Source of the DNA: Pseudomonadota bacterium
GTDB taxonomy: Bacteria > Pseudomonadota > Gammaproteobacteria > Burkholderiales > Burkholderiaceae_B
Direction: 5' to 3'
Length of the DNA: 17,732 nt
NCBI GenBank assembly: GCA_023427945.1
Contig: JAEYZR010000058.1
Span: forward strand, 1 to 17,732
Under the pieces are notes generated by a model. It did not search any database, was not told the origin of the DNA, and worked only from the letters and a program-made list of their open reading frames with translations. Shown here piece by piece: positions 16,191 to 17,732 of the stretch (position 1 is its first letter; the number at the start of each line of letters is the position of its first letter). The translations under genes and the position numbers were made by a program.

Positions 16191-17501
16191 TTAAAGCGCC
16201 GTCATGCGACGGTGCATGTTGGGCAACCAGGCCGCAAGCCAGCCGCCGCGCGCCTGGTTGGGCGCAGGCTCGGCCACCACGGCGTCCACGAGCGAGACCA
16301 TCGAACGCACATAGGCGTCGCGCTCGGACACTTCATGCAGGAGCTTGCCCTGGTTGGTACACACCATCAGGGGCATCGTTCGATCAGGCAAAGTGCCCAC
16401 CAGAGACAGGCCGAAACGTTCGGCGATCTGCGTGGCCGTCATGCCGTAACGCTCGTCGTATTTATTGACCAGCAGGCGCAGGTTCGACGTGTCCACGTGG
16501 TGTTCCTGCAATTCCTTGATCTGTGCGTCCAGCGACACCAGCGATCCGACGCTTTGGTCGGTAACCAGCCAGGTTTCGCCTGCGGCGCGGGCGAGCCCGG
16601 ACACGAACTCGGGATGCCCGAAACCGCCCGCATCGGCAATGACCAGTCCGAAGTTTTCACGCAGGCGGTCAAACAGCAGCAGTGAGTCTGCCTGCGACAC
16701 ATGGCGCATCTCGGCCATGTCGCGCGGCAACGAAAGTATGCTCACGCCGTGGTGGCTGTGCGCCAGGGCTGAACTCAGCAATGTCGGGTCCAGGCGGCGC
16801 AGCTCGCGCACCGCCTGGACGAAATCGAATTCGCCACTGACGTTCATGTACAACTGGCAATCACCCACGGGCCAGCCCAGATCCATCAAGGCGACCCGCT
16901 CGCTCAACGGCAGATCCCTGCCCTGCGTGCCGGCATGTCGCCCCTGTGCAGCCGTGGTCATGCGATCCTGCAGCAGACCGGCCAGATGCACCGCCAGGGT
17001 CGTGGTGCCGACCCCTGCTCGCGCACCCAGCAACAGCACGCTGCGCTTGGTGCCGGGCAGCTCGCTGGCGCCCTGGTTGGCGCAGAGCGCCATGATGTTC
17101 TGAACGACATCGCGCACTTCCTGAGGATCGCTGGACGGGTCCACAAAATCGCTCACCCCCGCCCGCAATGCCGCGATCGCGCTTTCGGGTTCGGTAATCG
17201 CGCCTACTGCAACACGCGGCAACTGCGGCGCGACTTTTGCCAGGCTCCTGGCCAGGTCGGCCGTGCGCAAAAGCTTGCCCGGTGCCTGGGCATCGGGCGT
17301 GAAATCCAGAAAAACCAGGCGTGGTGCGATTTCGGCCAGGCGCTGCGCCAGTTTTTCGTGTGCAGGTACTTCCTGTGTCAACAAGCCCAGCTCACCCAAC
17401 GCCGCACCCAATCGAGCCGCCACACCATTGTCGGTGGAGCAGAACAGAAAGCAGGCAGCGTGCTGCAAGCCTGCGAATTCTTTTGAATGCGACTTCATCA
17501 T
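16191..17501 (-). CDS. tadZ: TadZ/CpaE pilus localisation ATPase-like protein
   Basis: A 436-residue protein of the TadZ/CpaE family, MinD/ParA-like, which places the Tad machine in the cell, often at a pole. Residues about 15-140 form an atypical receiver domain, with D66 in VFLDF at the usual phospho-acceptor strand. The ParA-like domain starts with a P-loop LGARAGVGTTTLA (158-170), where the signature lysine of the deviant Walker A (KGGxGKT) is absent, and continues with VALMDLGWPVGD (203-214) and LVIADAGGFG (286-295). The start is decided by GAGG five bases before the ATG at 17501 and by the rcpA stop 2 nt upstream; the next codon is also ATG. A longer frame from 17564 overlaps rcpA and lacks a ribosome binding site. 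Confidence 0.94.
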   Translation of the reverse strand: MMKSHSKEFAGLQHAACFLFCSTDNGVAARLGAALGELGLLTQEVPAHEKLAQRLAEIAPRLVFLDFTPDAQAPGKLLRTADLARSLAKVAPQLPRVAVGAITEPESAIAALRAGVSDFVDPSSDPQEVRDVVQNIMALCANQGASELPGTKRSVLLLGARAGVGTTTLAVHLAGLLQDRMTTAAQGRHAGTQGRDLPLSERVALMDLGWPVGDCQLYMNVSGEFDFVQAVRELRRLDPTLLSSALAHSHHGVSILSLPRDMAEMRHVSQADSLLLFDRLRENFGLVIADAGGFGHPEFVSGLARAAGETWLVTDQSVGSLVSLDAQIKELQEHHVDTSNLRLLVNKYDERYGMTATQIAERFGLSLVGTLPDRTMPLMVCTNQGKLLHEVSERDAYVRSMVSLVDAVVAEPAPNQARGGWLAAWLPNMHRRMTAL

Positions 17502-17503
17502 CG

Positions 17504-17732
17504 TTACCTCGAAAACCCGGGCATATCCTGACTGCTGATCGGTCCAAGCAAGTACTTTCCCCACGCGTTGAAGCCAGAGTCGCTCACCTCCTGGCGCGCG
17601 CCCGGCAGGGGCAAGGTCACCCCGGCGGCAATCGGCCGAACCAGGCGCGGGGTGACCATGTTCACCAGTTCGGGATCTTCCGGTGTGTACTGCAGGCTGC
17701 GGAAAAACGCGCCGATGATGGGCAGGTCGCCC
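17504..17732 (-). CDS. rcpA: RcpA/CpaC secretin, C-terminal end (partial)
   Basis: Only the last 75 codons are in the window; the gene continues beyond the right edge. The reading frame begins with GDLPIIGAFFRSLQYT and contains NMVTPRLVRPI followed by TLPLPG. This is the typical end of the secretin barrel domain in RcpA/CpaC proteins (consensus near GxLPxLGxLFRSxxF, then VTPxLVxP). RcpA forms the outer-membrane channel for the Flp fibre. About 40 further residues, ending in MPGFSR, follow the barrel and could be the region recognised by the pilotin-like TadD. The TAA at 17506-17504 is followed after 2 nt by the tadZ ATG. Confidence 0.92.
   Translation of the reverse strand, partial: GDLPIIGAFFRSLQYTPEDPELVNMVTPRLVRPIAAGVTLPLPGARQEVSDSGFNAWGKYLLGPISSQDMPGFSR
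17507..17510 (-). promoter_or_regulatory. ribosome binding site of tadZ
   Basis: GAGG on the minus strand, overlapping the final codon of rcpA and ending next to its TAA stop, lies 5 nt before the first of two tandem ATGs. It sets the tadZ start and implies coupling to rcpA translation. Confidence 0.65.

Noticed and set aside
1..17732. mobile elements, CRISPR arrays, tRNA or rRNA genes
   Set aside because: No transposase or integrase frames, no regularly spaced repeats and no recognisable tRNA or rRNA sequence were seen on either strand.

Overview
The window looks like chromosomal DNA from a betaproteobacterium of the order Burkholderiales, most likely near the Alcaligenaceae (Bordetella, Achromobacter, Pusillimonas and relatives). 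This rests on moderately high GC, on several families largely confined to that group (DUF2863, DUF2968, DUF3613), and on EF-P paired with its arginine rhamnosyltransferase EarP. The placement is an inference; no 16S or marker search was possible.

Left part, plus strand (about 1-6217): aconitase gene acnA sits behind a perfect 14-bp palindrome that resembles GntR-type operators, with a possible divergent gene start at the extreme left edge. A hairpin terminator follows acnA. Next comes a small cluster: a DUF2863 protein, earP overlapping or abutting it, and efp. EarP rhamnosylates Arg32 of EF-P, and that arginine is present at exactly residue 32. A candidate efp promoter lies across the earP stop codon, and efp ends in a textbook hairpin plus T7 terminator.

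Middle, minus strand (6353-7776): a DUF1178 protein with a possible zinc site and a DUF2968 coiled-coil lipoprotein. They are separated by a strong hairpin.

Right part, minus strand (7848-17732): the downstream part of a Tad/Flp pilus assembly operon. In transcription order it reads rcpA (3' end only, secretin), tadZ, tadA (ATPase), tadB and tadC (inner-membrane platform), tadD (TPR lipoprotein), a small DUF3613 exported protein, tadG, and a sigma-54 activator with a receiver-like but apparently non-phosphorylatable N-terminal domain. Gaps run from a 1-nt overlap to 16 nt, so this is almost certainly one operon with extensive translational coupling. The flp, prepilin peptidase and rcpC genes would lie beyond the right edge.

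I found no mobile element, CRISPR array, tRNA or rRNA, and no clearly new system. The least described parts are the DUF3613 protein inside the tad operon, the degenerate-receiver sigma-54 activator that ends it, the DUF2968 lipoprotein next to it, and the DUF2863 protein coupled to earP. No gene-free stretch exceeds 300 bases; the longest is 6118-6352.
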